From NCBI RefSeq assembly GCF_025094135.1, contig NW_026252390.1, positions 87,858 to 151,857 on the forward strand: DNA of 64,000 nt. Direction: 5' to 3'. The notes beneath the pieces were generated by a model, which was given only the letters and a program-made list of their open reading frames with translations, ran no database searches and was not told the origin of the DNA. Position numbers and translations under genes: made by a program. Positions 22,427 through 35,261 of the stretch are shown piece by piece (the stretch's first letter is position 1; each line of letters begins with the position of its first letter). This DNA comes from Mucor mucedo (taxonomy: Eukaryota > Mucoromycota > Mucoromycetes > Mucorales > Mucoraceae).

Positions 22427-23783
22427 TTAATAGATATTCCACAAACTGATACGATTGTCTTGACTAGCACCAATCAACCAATTATCATTGAAGCTGAAAT
22501 CAAGACTATAGATAGTGTCTCTATGATACGCCAAGATGGCCAAAGGCTTCATAGATTTTACAGAAAATATCCTAATCCTAACATGCTTTCAATAACTCAT
22601 ATTTTTTTATTTTCCAATTTGTTATTGTAACCTACCTTCCGTCGTATCCACCGGAAGCAAATATTTTATTGTCAGGGCGAATCTTTAACGCCACAATTCC
22701 AGATTTCTTAATCGTTATCTTTTTGATAATATCACCTGTTGCTAGTGAATATTTACATATATTATTATCTGCTGATGAAGACATTAAAAATGATTTCATG
22801 TGGTCTATTGACAGATCCAGTACTGTTTGTAAAAAAAAAAAAAAAATAGATTAGCTAAATTTGTGTAAACTGATTACAACTTTACCTGGCTCTGTATGTG
22901 CTTGTTGCGTCCAGATAATTTCGCCAATGTCTTTAATTTCCCACAATGCTACTTTCCCACTTTCATATCCCGCAAGTACAAATAGGTTTTCAGATGTCCT
23001 AAATAGTTGTACTGCCATACACGAACCAAGCCGATGTGTACCGCTATCTGTTTGTCCAATGTTTCGAAGCACATAACGTTGATAAGTTAAATCATAGATA
23101 TCAAACTGTATTCGACAAAAATGTGTTTAACTTTTGTTTTTTTTTGCTTTTTATGCTTTTAAAATTTTCCATTACTTACTGATCCCATATTATCCATGGA
23201 TGGAAAACATAAAAAAAAAGATTCTTTGAAATGGCGTTAATTCCTTAATTCTATATTTTCATCTAATTTTATTACCTTGATTATTGTAACACGATAACTT
23301 ACAGAAACCCAATCCATCATACACAATAGAGTTTTTTAACTCAGGATGATCGTTTGTGAGTGCATGGATTTCTTGTAATATTGGTAATTTCCATATATGG
23401 ATCATGTTATCTCTGCCCTGACTACATTAAAATTTATATATAAGCTTTTTTTCTTTTCTTGTCAGACCACACTTTTGGGTTTCTTGCCTTATCAATGTAT
23501 TTTCATTTATGGAAATCGCTTTTATACAATTATCCTTGTGTGCTTTCCACTTCATAATAGGTCTTCTGGTCTTCATTTTCCAGATAATTATCCAACCTTC
23601 GCCATCACTATTCGTTTTTGAGATGAATGAAGGAAAGAAGAAAAAAAATGCTCTCATTTACCTCGAAACTAAAAAGTTGTCATTATCAAAAAGCTGAACA
23701 TAACTTACTGTAGTTTGGTGTTCTCTGAAAATGTACACAGGAGGTGGAGGTGCTAAAGCTTCTGCTTGCTTTGAAGTGGCCAT
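22427..23783 (-). CDS. ASA1: ASTRA complex subunit 1-like WD40 protein
   Basis: Seven exons rebuild a WD40 protein from ATG 23783 to the stop at 22427. Readable pieces in order are PPPPVYIFREHQTT, SDGEGWIIIWKMKTRRPIMK, SQGRDNMIHIWKLP, CFPSMDNMGS, FDIYDLTYQRYVLRN, VLAGYESGKVALWEIK, FASGGYDGR and GASQDNRISLWNIY. This order (PPxPVY..R.H, GxGW..IW, QGRDN.I..W, LAGYE.G.V.LW, C-terminal WD) is that of fungal Asa1. Asa1 belongs to the ASTRA/TTT assembly that supports PIKK kinases such as Tel1 and TORC1 subunits. The second intron starts with GC rather than GT (AAG|GCAAGA at 23487). The gene is transcribed away from RRP9 across a 376-bp shared promoter. Confidence 0.85.
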
Positions 23784-24159
23784 ACGTTTATTGTTGTAAA
23801 AGCTTCAGGAAGGTTCGAAAAGCGCAAACTGATAAGCAAAAATACGGCGGCGTTTTAATAACACGAAAATATGTCAAATTATTTTAACATTTTTTATTAT
23901 CATTACAACATTTATGACAGCGGTTTTATGCATTCTATTTAATTTGATTGTGTTTCTTGTCTGTTAAAGACGCATGCAGCAACTGAGAAGTAGCATTTTT
24001 AATGAAGAAATTAAAACATGATTTGCTTTCACGATAAAATAAGCCCTTTGTGACTGTGAATCATGTGGCTTGATGTCATAATTTAGACAAAGTTTACAGT
24101 TTTTTTTTTTCGACGCAAACTGTCCTATTTTTCTTTACTTAGTTACCTTATTCAGAAAC
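23784..24159. promoter_or_regulatory. Divergent promoter of ASA1 and RRP9
   Basis: A 376-bp gap between two start codons that point away from each other. It contains T runs and no open frame. Co-regulation is inferred from layout only. Confidence 0.5.
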
Positions 24160-25985
24160 ATGGCTGTTGATTCATTTTTCGCTAATAGTCGTAAGCGTAA
24201 GCGCCCTACAAAGACCACAAACACTGTACAAAGAAGCGGAAAGCCTCAACAACAAAAGGGTCGTCCTGCACCAACACAGCAAAACAAAAAAGAAGAAAGT
24301 GACATTGAGGGTGACGACGATGAAGGCGATCACTTTAATGCCAACCAATCTTCCGCCAGTGAAGCCGAATCCTCCGACGAAGAAATTGTAGAGACTGCTG
24401 CAGAAAAACGTGTACGTCTCGCAAAGGCATATTTGGGAACAATCGAAGAAACTTTAGACGGTACCCCGTTATTTTTTTTTACTAGTCTTTTTTTGCGTGC
24501 AAAACTAATTTTTGCCTTTGTATAGACGATCTCGTTGGTTTCGATGCTGCTGATCTCGATAGAGACTTGATTGCTGAACGTTTAAAGAAAGACGATGTAA
24601 GTTATAAACTAGATTATGCCATCTTTAAGTAGCATATGTTGATTTTTTTTTTTTTTTGTATTTAGGACGAAAGCGAAGGTAGACTCCATTTACGTATTGC
24701 CGACACTGTAAGAATTTAGACAGCAATACCCGAAAAATTCTGATATTAATTTGGTTTCCCATTTTAGTTCAAACTCGATGATATCGAAAACTTAAAAATT
24801 CAATCATGTCGTGGACACCAACTCCCTGTCACTGCCGTCGCATTATCTGAAAATGGTTCAGTCTTCTATTCAGCTTCTAAAGACGGTTCCATTGTGAAAT
24901 GTAAAGATAAATACAGAATTGGATAGTATGTGCGTGTATTAACTTTTATACATAGGGGATGCTAAAACATACAAAAAGTTACACACTTTCCCCGGTGGAA
25001 GAAAAGGAGTCAAGAACTATGATGGACACACTGATCATATTTTATGCCTTGCAATAAGTTTTGATGGTCAGTACCTTGCAAGTGGTGGAAAGGACAAAAT
25101 CATCAACATTTGGTCAGTGAAGGAAGATAAGCATCTTATTAAATTTACCCAGCACAGAGATGTTGTTTCTGTAAGGAATTGGATTAATGTATAGTGAATT
25201 TATACTCACATTTAATATCATAGGGGTTGGCATTCCGTAAAGGATCAAATCAATTATACTCTGCATCCCACGATCGTACAATCAAGGTGTGGAATATTGA
25301 TGATCGCACGTATATAGAAACATTATTCGGTCATCAAGATCAAATTACAGATATTGATACCCTTGGCCGTGAACGTTGTGTTTCCACTGGTGGTAGAGAT
25401 AAAACAGCGAGAGTGTGGAAAATTGTAGAGGAATCACAACTTGTGTACAGAGGTGGTGTTGCCACTAAAAACCCCGATGGAAACCGACCTTTGTTTGTTG
25501 AAGGCTCTCTTGATTGTATAGCCCAAATTGACGAAAGTATGTTTATCACTGGTGGTGATAGTGGTGTTCTTTCATTATGGGAACTCAACCGCAAAAAGCC
25601 CATGTACTCAGTATCCACTGCGCATGGTTTAAATACCGTTGCAAGCGAGTCCGAAGGCGATATCAATACACCTTTTTGGATCACAGCTGTTGCATGCTTA
25701 AGATACTCAGATTTATTCGTTTCTGGATCATGGGATGGTTTTGTACGTGTATGGAAGTTAGCAGCAGACAATAAGAGCTTTAAACAAATCGCACAAATCC
25801 CTGTTCAAGGCGTTGTTAATAGCATTCAAATCAAAACTACTTTCCCCTCTAAACGTACCCTTCTCGTTGTCGGTGTAGGTCAGGAATTAAAGTTGGGTCG
25901 TTGGGTTAGATTGAAGGGTGGTGTTAAGAACTGTACAAAAGTTATTGAATTTGAATCTACTTCAAATCAATTAAGAATTATTTAG
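24160..25985 (+). CDS. RRP9: U3 small nucleolar RNP protein Rrp9 (U3-55K homologue)
   Basis: Six exons (24160-24460, 24526-24596, 24666-24707, 24768-24900, 24956-25170, 25224-25985) give 507 aa. Rrp9 is a WD40 subunit of the U3 snoRNP that guides early cleavages of pre-rRNA in the nucleolus. The N-terminus is a basic nuclear-type tail (NSRKRKRPTK) followed by an acidic stretch (EGDDDEGD) and the Rrp9-typical AEKRVRLAKAYL. The WD blades follow: GHQLPVTAVALSENG, GHTDHILCLAISFDG, ASGGKDKIINIW, SASHDRTIKVWN, STGGRDKTARVWK, TGGDSGVLSLWE and SGSWDGFVRVWK. The C-terminus (KNCTKVIEF) fits the family. All introns are short GT-AG with T-rich ends. Confidence 0.93.
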
Positions 25986-26776
25986 TCATATATAAAGAAA
26001 AAAAGAACCGTATATCAAAAAAATATATAAAATAAAATAGATATGATCATACTACTAAAATAAAAGCATTCATCATTTACATTATTCCATTCAATAAAAA
26101 GTGCGCATATTTCATACTTTATTCTGCTCATATCTTTAAAGATGAGGGCTTATTACTGCTTTATAGTCTGTGTCTCCGAAGCTAATGCAACTGTATTAAA
26201 TATAAAAAATCGATCCAGTCAAAACAGTGATTCGGATGGCGGTGGGAATAAAATTAAATACAGATTCTTGAGTTGATGTGGCTACTTTTGGCTAATTGAT
26301 TGATATTGTATCCCAAAAGAAAAAGCTTAACGTTGATATCGGGTTGCTTCATGAAGTAAAAAGACGTTAGAGTCCAAAGAGATTTTCACATAGTATGTGT
26401 AACGTTATTAGTCATGCTGCATTGTGATATGAACACTATCTGTTCAAGACGAACAAAAAAACCATGTATGGAAGAAGCAATGTATTTAACAGCAATGATT
26501 TACCGCTAACTCAATTCATTATGTAGGTATATATATGTGTCATTTTCAAATGATGTATCCACTCCTGTCTTCATTATAACTGTAATACTACTGTGTCTCC
26601 CATCTGATCATTGAAGCCCTTCATAGAAAGTAACAGAATCATGCTTGATGATAAATCATTGGTGGCTTGTGACGGTTTTTACTAATCACGCTTCCAAAGC
26701 AACATAGTGAGGGTAAAAAATCTAATTTTTTTAGGGACTTTTTCTTTTCCAAAACCAGTTTTTAAACTTATAAATT
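25986..26776. other. Intergenic, upstream of LSG1
   Basis: AT-rich, no credible gene on either strand. Confidence 0.5.
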
Positions 26777-28929
26777 ATGCCACCACCCAAGAAGAAGCAA
26801 ACCAGTTCTCTCGGTAGAGCTGTCATTAGATCTCGTTTCCAAGGTCAAAAGGCCATTGCCCTTGACGAAGGTATTCTTGTAAGTACGAATAAGGGCTCCA
26901 ACAACAACAAAACACTAAATAGTTTATTTTTTTTTTATATAGCACACAACCGAAGTTGCTGAAGGACCCAAGTGGGTTAAAATGCAAAGTATCACACAAG
27001 AAAATGATTTAGATGCCTTCTTGAGTACTGCTGCTCTTGCCGGTACCGATTTCACAGCTGGTAAGGAATAGTGTTGATCTGCTTCAGAAAAATGGAAACC
27101 GAGATCGACTAACACAATAATTTATAGAAAGATTAAATGTCAAAGTCATTCAAAACGATTATCAAAACCCCTTCTTGATTTCCGAACAAGAAGAAAAGGA
27201 AAGAATTGTGAAGCAAGAGGCTAATGTAGATAAGTTATCAGTTCCCCGTAGACCTCATTGGGAAAAGACTATGACTGGAGAAGAAGTTCAACGTAATGAA
27301 CGTGAGGCTTTCTTAAACTGGAGACGTTCCATGGCAACACTTGAAGATGAAGAGGGTTTATTGTTGACCCCTTTCGAAAAGAATTTGGAAGTGTGGCGTC
27401 AATTATGGCGTGTTATTGAAAGATCTCAATTGATTGTTCAAATTGTTGATGCTCGTAACCCCATGTTGTTCAGATCTGCCGATCTCGAGAAATATGTAGT
27501 TGAAGTAGACGAGAACAAGGCCAATTTGTTATTGATTAACAAGGCTGATTTCTTAACTGTCAAACAAAGAAAAAAGTGGGCTGATTACTTTGATTCTCAA
27601 GGCATCCGTTACACTTTCTTTTCAGCTGCGCTCGCTGCTCAAACTATGCAAGAAGAGGAAGAAGAAAGACAACGTCAAGAATTGGAAGCTTCTTTAAAGG
27701 CACAGGCTGCTAGAGGTAGTGATGATGAAGATGATAGTGATGAGGATGTTGTTGAACAAGCCAAACAAGTCGAGGAAAAAAAGGATGAGGTTGAAAAGAT
27801 CACTGACTTTTTATCCAAGGCTTCTCTCAACGTCGAAAGTGAAGAGAAGGATGATGAACGTACCCGTCTTCGCACAACTACCGATTTATTAGATTTATTG
27901 ATTGAACAAACACCTGTTGTAAAGAGTAAGGACTAATTATTGTATATATAAATAAGGAAACTTTGTTAATAACGAGTATGAATAGACGAAAACGGTGAAA
28001 TTGAAAAGATTACTATTGGTTTGGTTGGTTACCCCAATGTTGGTAAATCCAGTACGATTAATGCCATTATCGGTGAGAAGCGTGTATCAGTCTCATCCAC
28101 GCCTGGTAAAACCAAGCATTTCCAAACTATTCATTTGACACCTACACTTGTACTTTGTGATTGTCCTGGTTTGGTTTTCCCCACTTTCTCTACCACCAAA
28201 GCGGATCAAGTGTGTAACGGTGTTTTACCCATCGATCAACTTCGTGAACATACTGGACCCACAACATTGGTTGCTAAGCGTATTCCTCAAAATGTGCTTG
28301 AAGCCACTTATGGTATTCGTATTCGTACAGTTCCTATTGAGGATGGTGGTACTGGTATTCCCACTAGTGCTGAATTCTGTTCCACATATGCTATTGCCAG
28401 AGGTTATGTTCGTTCTAGTCAAGGTAATCCCGATGAATCTCGTGCAGCTAGATATATTTTGAAGGATTATGTCAACGGCAAACTCTTGTTTTGTCATCCT
28501 CCTCCTGGTATTGATGCGGATGAGTTCAATAAGGAAATTAATGAGGCAGCACTTAAAGTGTTCAAGAAATTGGCACCTACTACTCGTGTACCCTCAACTG
28601 CATTAAATTATGTGGCACCTTCTGATGGCTCAAGAAATCAATCTGGGTCTAAAACTGATGCTGTCGATAAAGCCTTTTTTGAAAAACAATTAAATCAAGC
28701 TAATGTGAGCGGAAAGCAATCTGTTGCATCATCTATGACAGGCGGTAGAGTTACCTTATATCCCCATCAACGTGTACTTACCGATGATGGTAAACCAATG
28801 AACAGAAAAGCTCGTATGGCTTTAGTTCAAGCCAATTTAGGTGATGTGGGCGATGTCACATCAAAGAAGCATAAGAAGGGAAAGAAGCATGTCAAGGTTA
28901 GAAGTGGTGCTGGTTATGATTACTTGTAA
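26777..28929 (+). CDS. LSG1: Large-subunit GTPase 1 (cytoplasmic 60S maturation)
   Basis: Four exons (26777-26878, 26943-27060, 27128-27925, 27986-28929) give 653 aa. Lsg1 is a circularly permuted YlqF/YawG-type GTPase that releases Nmd3 from pre-60S subunits in the cytoplasm. The G motifs come in permuted order: G4 NKADFL (about 195), then G1 GYPNVGKSST, a switch GKTKHFQT, and G3 DCPGLV. The N-terminus has the LSG1-specific basic start SLGRAVIRSRF and the domain marker RRPHWEKTMTGEEVQRNERE followed by FLNWRR. An acidic insert (EDDSDEDVVEQ) and a Lys-rich tail (KKHKKGKKHVK) flank the core. The length fits the family. Confidence 0.95.
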
Positions 28930-29078
28930 ATTTTTTGTTCTATAAAAACACTATTAATAAAAAAACATTTTGTATACACACATAAGATGACGTCTTTTTT
29001 TTTTATTATTGTTATTGTTTTCCCAGTAAAAAGGATAGGCTGTCACTTTTTATTTTTTTTTTCCACCTTTTTTTCCCC

Positions 29079-29891
29079 ATGTTGAAGTTACAACAAAATC
29101 GTTCTGCTTTTATTTACGGAGCCGCCGCAGTCTCGTTAGCTATTTTAGGATCAGGAATTGCCTATTATATTATCGAGGATGACAAACAAGTAAAGCGTAG
29201 AAAGGAAGGACGTAAGGCAGAACGTGCTGCTTTACACTTGTTACAGCAAATCAAAGTTCAAGCCCAAACTATACAAACCAATTTTGAAGCTGTTGAAACT
29301 GATATCGAGAACCAAGCTAGTACCGATAAAGAATTCAAGCAAAAGCAATATACGTTAGCTCATTCCAACGAGCTTTTACTCCAGCTCATGGAGAAATTAG
29401 ATGCCATTCGACCTTTAACTGCCATTGTGGGTAATGGTGCCGACGATAAAGAGCCTACTGAATTTGAAAAAGCTTTAGTATCCAATATTAAATCCAAGAA
29501 GCGCAACGTCATTGAGACTATCGAAGGTCTTTTCCGTCGTTTAGATATTGCCAATGTAAAGGCAAAGAAGGAGGCTGCTAGAAGAGAGCAAGAAGCTAAA
29601 GAAAAGGCTTTGGAGACAGCAAGAATTGAAAAGGAAGAAGCCGAACAAAAAGCTATCGCAGAAGCGGAGAAGGAGAGAATACGATTAGAGAACGAAAAGA
29701 AGTTGAAGGAAGAACAAGCAAAGATTGCACAAGAAGAAGCATTACGTAGAGAAAATGAAGAAAAAGAACAATTAGCTAAAGCCATTATAGAAAAGCAAGC
29801 CAAAGATATTCAATTAGAACAAGACCAGGTCGCTGCACAGGAAGAAGCTGTCTTGGCTGCATTGAAAGAAGTTGAGCATGATGAAAAATAA
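29079..29891 (+). CDS. Membrane-anchored BAG-domain protein (SNL1-like Hsp70 nucleotide exchange factor)
   Basis: Single exon, 270 aa. Residues 10-30 form one hydrophobic helix (AFIYGAAAVSLAILGSGIAY) after a short N-terminus. A basic patch (KRRKEGRKAER) follows, then a BAG-like helical bundle (about 47-145: LLQQIKVQAQTIQTNFEAVE, ELLLQLMEKLDAI, and the helix VIETIEGLFRRLD). The rest (about 150-265) is an extended Glu/Lys/Ala/Gln coiled coil. The anchor-plus-BAG plan is that of yeast Snl1, an ER/nuclear-envelope protein that stimulates Hsp70 nucleotide exchange. Yeast Snl1 lacks so long a coiled coil, so partner binding may differ. It lies 149 bp after LSG1, in the same direction. Confidence 0.75.
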   Translation: MLKLQQNRSAFIYGAAAVSLAILGSGIAYYIIEDDKQVKRRKEGRKAERAALHLLQQIKVQAQTIQTNFEAVETDIENQASTDKEFKQKQYTLAHSNELLLQLMEKLDAIRPLTAIVGNGADDKEPTEFEKALVSNIKSKKRNVIETIEGLFRRLDIANVKAKKEAARREQEAKEKALETARIEKEEAEQKAIAEAEKERIRLENEKKLKEEQAKIAQEEALRRENEEKEQLAKAIIEKQAKDIQLEQDQVAAQEEAVLAALKEVEHDEK

Positions 29892-30001
29892 ATAAATAAG
29901 ATCGGGTCACCCAAACACTGATTGATCCGAGTAATATTTGTTCAATTTTTTTTTCTTTTTTTACTTTTTCTCCCTTTCTTTTTTCAACATAAACATAAAA
30001 A

Positions 30002-31739
30002 ATGGCTTTGGTATTAAATAGTGTACGTGTCTAAAAAATGGATTTATTAACATGTTTATATGACAGTCTACTCAATGGAAACAGGATGAAGATGAAGTGA
30101 GTACAGATATTATCAGTAAAACCCATCTTGTATTAAAACCATCTACATAAAAAAAGGCTATAGACATAACAAAGGATATAGAAGAAGGTGAACCTGATTG
30201 GAAAGCAGTTGGTAGTCCATCTCGACGAGAGAGTTTTTCCATCCGTGGTAACAACAATAATTCGCCACCGCAACTACCAGCATCGCAAGAATATAGGCGT
30301 AGTTCAGTATCTTCAGATAAACCTTGGGGTTCATTTGGTGGTATTCAGTGGGAAGGGCCTTCTATGTTTGATGAGGAGACAGCAACACCAGAATTATATG
30401 ATCCAACTTCTATATCATCAGTACCAATGTTACCTAATATATCTCTTGAGCCCACTTATAAACCACAACGCAGTTTTTCTTTTTCAACGGGACAAGAACC
30501 CAACTTCTTCGGTTATGATGATTATAATACGAGAAGCGCTTTAGCACCGACTATGGAAGAAGATGAAGAGTTAGATTCTTTTGACGATGCTTACCTTCGA
30601 GCTCGATCACAATCGTCTAATGCAACCTTCGGTATGAATCCGTCTTTATATTGGAATAATAATAACGGTCGTCGTTCATCTCTTGGATTTGTCTCGTTTT
30701 TACCCGATAAAAATCCACAACAGCGTCGTATGTCTCAACCAGAATTCTCTTTTCCAGATATTATTCCCAAAGGAAACAAGTAAGCAGTAGTGACACAAGG
30801 GAAAAAAAAAAGTCTTGTGATAAATTTAAAGCATTAATGCAGGAGTAACCTTATTTATATAAATCGCAGTGGTTCATACTTGATGGCGAATCAATTTACA
30901 GAACGATTAAAAAATTTCCCTATTACCAAATCAGCATCAACATCAGCATCTTCATCAATTACAGCCAAACAACAACAACAGCAACCAATCATTCCTCCGG
31001 ATACATCTGTGAGTACACCTTCTCAAGATGGTGTATCTGTAGGAAAAGGAATGTTACTCCTAAGATTACCACCTCATATTCCACTCTTCATGGTAGAATT
31101 TAAATCTGGTCGTACTGATTATTATTATGTATCAGATCCGTTAATTAGATTACGTATTGGAGATTTGGTAATAGTTGAAGCCGATCGTGGGAAAGACCTT
31201 GGTAAAGTCGCTACTGATGTTCTTACGGTAGACCAAGTGGTTTTATTACAAAAACAACCCCATAGTAAACTGATGGATGAAAATGAAAAGACAACTGAGA
31301 CGCACGTTAAAAGAATATATAGACAAGCCAGTCATGAGGAAGTGAATATGTTGTTGGTGAAAGATCAAGATGAGCAAAGAGCTCTCTCTGTATGTTTACA
31401 AAAGATCAAAAACAGAAAATTACCAATGGAAGTTGTAGATGCTGAATTTCAATGGTAACACTTAATCATGCAAAATATATAAATAGTTGTAACACCATTT
31501 TATAATTTACAATAGGGATAGACGCAAATTGACATTCTACTTCATTGCCGAAAAAAGAATTGATTTTAGAGAGTTGGTTCGAGAGTTATTCAAAATATAC
31601 AAAACTCGTATTTGGATGTAAGGATATTTTTACATGTGATAATATAATGTGCAACACGGATTAATTTTTTTTTATATGTATATTACACAAAAAAAAAAGG
31701 TGTGCCGTGAATCCTAATTTGCCTGCAAGGTCTTCCTAA
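30002..31739 (+). CDS. PSP1: PSP1 C-terminal domain protein
   Basis: Six exons (30002-30022, 30067-30096, 30157-30779, 30870-31454, 31516-31617, 31700-31739) give 466 aa. The first two-thirds are low-complexity and Ser/Asn/Pro-rich, with repeated RRxSF/RRSS sites that look like basophilic kinase targets. The C-terminal PSP1 domain is clear: VEFKSGRTDYYYV, LRIGDLVIVEADRG, DLGKV, LPMEVVDAEFQW, then across introns DRRKLTFYFIAEKRIDFREL, FKIYKTRIWM and CAVNP. Yeast Psp1 was found as a suppressor of DNA-polymerase mutants and associates with RNA granules; the domain's reaction is not established. The final exon is only 13 codons, but it completes the conserved RIWMCAVNP end, which supports the last intron. 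Confidence 0.88.
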
Positions 31740-31854
31740 CTGCATAACATACACTTATAAATTACAATAGTTTGTTACTTTTTGCATTTAAGAAAGAAGA
31801 AACATTACAATTATGCATTAAAGAAAGGGGGTATATGATTATTAAATAAATAAT

Positions 31855-33444
31855 TTATCTTTCCAAGTTCCATATCCTTGCAGTGAAATCTTCAGAGCAG
31901 CTTGCAAACTATCAATTGTATTGTTGAATAATAATAATATTACTATATGCAACTTTTAGACTTACTTGATTTAAATGTCGTTTACTCCATGTTACACCCG
32001 TCACCTTCTTTGAATGACCTTGATACTGATAGGCCTTGTTCGATGTCCCCTCAACATCCCAAACAAATAGATCTTGGTCATGAGACCCCGACAACAAAAA
32101 TTCGTCATTTGGCGATAGTGCTATTCTTATATCAAAGCTGCCTACTTTGTAATCCTTGTCCACAAATTTCCTAGCTGGTTTTGTTAAATCTGACAAGTAG
32201 TGCATATATACACTATTATCCATGCAAGAGCTAAATAGTCGTGTGCCTGATCTGTCAACTTTCATATCTGTAATACCATGTCTCTTTCCAGACTCATTTT
32301 CGAATATGGTGGATTCTATTGCTTTAGCCGTTCTTCCTGCTCTCACATCCCATAATTTAATCGAACCATCCACACTGCCTGATGTAACAACTCTATTCTC
32401 GTCATTGCCTGAAAACACGGCGCAAGTTACGGATCGAATGAACTACACATAGTTTATACCTTTTAGCAAACAAAATAATAATAATAATGCACAGTCATGT
32501 TTCAATGTTACCAGCGGTCTAACTCCTGATCTGCTTAATGTTTTAGTTACAGTTTTGACATCATTATGTGCAGCAGCTACATTGCAGATTGGGGAATAAA
32601 CTGGAATACTTAAAGCATCATCTATAAAAAAAACACATACACACACATGTTAACATTATGCCATTGATATATCGCATTTTGTCATTACCCATATTTTCTG
32701 TTTTTTTCTGTTGATATCGAGTATCCCAAATACTAAACGAACCGTCTTTTGATCCAGTGATGATTAAATCTACAAAAAGCAAGTTAACATCATTATACCA
32801 AAAAAAAAAAAAAAAAACAGAAGCCCTTACGTTCGTTTGTTGGATGCCAGTTTACAGACTTTACCACGTCCGTATGTCCTGAGAATTCGGCTAGGCTGGT
32901 CCTCGTCTCTGAATCCCATAACCGAATCACACGATCATGAGAGGAAGTCAACAACATGGAATCATCAGCACTCCATTTGACATCAGATATCGTTTGTTTA
33001 TGACAATAAAACGAGACATGATGTTCCTGGTTCCGAACATCGTTATCCATGTCTGTCCGTAACAATGATAATCGTCCTTCCTCATCACCAATAGCTAAAA
33101 GGTGTCCATCGTAAGCTCGATGCGAGAAATCGCACTGGAATGGTGTACAGAACTCTCTGTCAGGAAAAATAAACTGATAAATCATGTTGTTTGGACTCTT
33201 GAACAATGGTAAAATGAGCTTTCCTGAAACTTTTTAATATATAAAAAAGGACCATTAAAATTCTTGTCATTCTTTTCCTGGCTGAATGTTTGTCAGGGGT
33301 ACCTTTCAAGCTTCTACCAAAAGAGCGTTGATTTCTTATATGACGCATCTTTAGCGCTCTATTCATGTTATCCCCATTCTTCTGTTGAATCTTGCAGGGT
33401 TTTTCGTCTAGTGAGTGTATACTGCGTTTTCCTGAAGAAAGCAT
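31855..33444 (-). CDS. CDT2: CDT2/DTL WD40 substrate receptor of CRL4 ubiquitin ligase
   Basis: Six exons (33444-33303, 33223-32831, 32769-32689, 32621-32512, 32442-31966, 31908-31855) give about 418 aa. Cdt2 recruits PCNA-bound substrates such as Cdt1 to Cul4-Ddb1 during S phase. Motifs in order are AIGDEEGRLSLL, FYCHKQTISDVKWSADDSML, SSHDRVIRLWD, GHTDVVKSVNWHP, TGSKDGSFSIWDTR, CAVFSGNDENRVVTSGSVDG, SIKLWDVRAGR, LSGSHDQDLFVWDVEG and FASCSEDFTARIWNLER. The DxR-type WD ends (WDTR, WDVR) fit DDB1 binding. The protein stops right after the last blade, so the long tail with a PCNA motif known from animal homologues is absent. CDT2 is preferred over another WD40 family from the overall order. Confidence 0.8.
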
Positions 33445-35261
33445 TTTTTTTTTGTGTAATATTTGGGGAATTGAGAAAAAAAACATTTGAAACTATACGC
33501 GTGTGATCGATATTTTCAATTGACGCGCTTATTACTTAAACATCCGACGGTCATCAATTTTTTTTTTTTATTGCGGACGAACAGGTAAATGCTTTGATCC
33601 TAAAAGCAATGTCAAAAACAAACTCGGCTATCGTTTGCAGTAAAGCCGAATTTGATTTGTTTTATTATTGCATGTGTTCTCCTCCTGGCAAGACCCTTCA
33701 TATCATTGTTGTATCCGCAATGCTGCTATGGTCAACTAATGGTTGTTAGGTAATATACCATAATCGGTAGGAATTATATCTCTCTTAAATCCATAAATGT
33801 AGGTTTGTTAAAGATACTGCACATGGAAAACGGAATAAGAGAGTGAAGGGCTATCGGGATGTTGGGTCAATAATAGAAGCCCTCAATAAGAGAAATTACG
33901 AGAGCAAATAGATATTTATAACTTACGTTAACCGAAGATTAATCGCCTCGGCAACATGGGCTGCTTAGGTAAGATCATCGGAACAGAAAATAGTAATTAT
34001 AGAGTTCCAAACTTAGAATAATTTTAATTTTAATCTATTCCCTAAAACAGTGGGAAGACCCTGTAAATGATGTTGTTCAACACATGTTTTAAACATTGCT
34101 GAATACGTAAATTTTAGAGCGGCTTTCTTTTTTTTTCCCGCCAGTTAACGGGAACAAATTAATTAATGAAAGGTTATGGTGCATTTGTTCCAATTTAAGC
34201 TACTCTATATTATTAAATGATATTAAATAAAGAGATGGGTGCCTTTTTTTTTTTTTTTTTTTTTTTTTAGGAATAACACACCTATTTTGGAAAAACATAA
34301 ATAAAAAAAATAGACGAGTAATATCTAAAAAAAATGCAAGATAAATATTCACAGTGATAAAGATGTATGAAGGAGCTATATCAATTATACAAAAGAGGGT
34401 TGGTGGCCACAGTTGGTTTCAGTACAAAAAACTCAGGGCGCTGGTTATTACTGTGTAAAATATTCTGTGCAGTCATAAGGCTGCAATTCTATACAAGAAT
34501 TCAAGTGGGCCCTTGACACTGTACTCTTCGCTTTAAATGTTATGGGGGCCTGGGGCAGGAATACGGGGAGAGGATGGGGGTTCTTAACACAATTCACACT
34601 GGTTAGTGGAGCGGTAGGGAAGCATTTATTCTCGTACCTATATAATGTGTTAATCCTCGTGGATGCATTCACATTGTATTAGGTACTGGCGTGTATCAAA
34701 CGCTTGCAAATATTCTCCGGTTCTTTCTACGTCCGTACATAGTATTTATATTTCAATGCGGATAGCATAGAAATGTTCTAGTGTATAAAAATTTTTATCT
34801 TATTTGTGAGTAGACTTATATAAATCGATTAATATTTTATTCGATTAGACTATTTGCTAGTTTATATATGAGATATTTTATAATTGGACCAAGTAGCATA
34901 TGGAAGGACAAGTGGAGATTAAACGAGATGACACCTATAAGATATATCCTCCTTTTGCATCGCTTCTGCCCTATTTTATTATAGTCTTATGGTATGCAAC
35001 CAGCAATGCTACGTATTTCTGTGATAAACATTTCAATCTATCAATCTATCAATCGATTCTACAATAGATACAGTAAGAGATCATATTTCAAAGCCAAAAG
35101 TTATTTTCTATAATTGATTTTTGAGCAACAATCAAGTGGAGGTACCCTGACATTGAAAAAAAAAAAAGAGCTTTTTTTGATATGGTAGTCAGCAAAAAAG
35201 CCTCATTGGATAGGGCTATTTTTACAAGAAAGTTTTTCATAGGTTGAGTGTCTAATCCATA
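33445..35261. other. Intergenic
   Basis: No convincing gene. A T run lies near 34243-34270. A 47-codon frame at 33609 has no supporting feature. Confidence 0.5.

Noticed and set aside
22427..22500. Apparent frameshift near the end of ASA1
   Set aside because: It came from a reverse-complement slip on my part; re-reading 22441-22500 gives an unbroken NWLIGASQDNRISLW to the stop.
33609..33752. 47-codon plus-strand frame upstream of CDT2
   Set aside because: No promoter, splice or composition evidence beyond an open frame.
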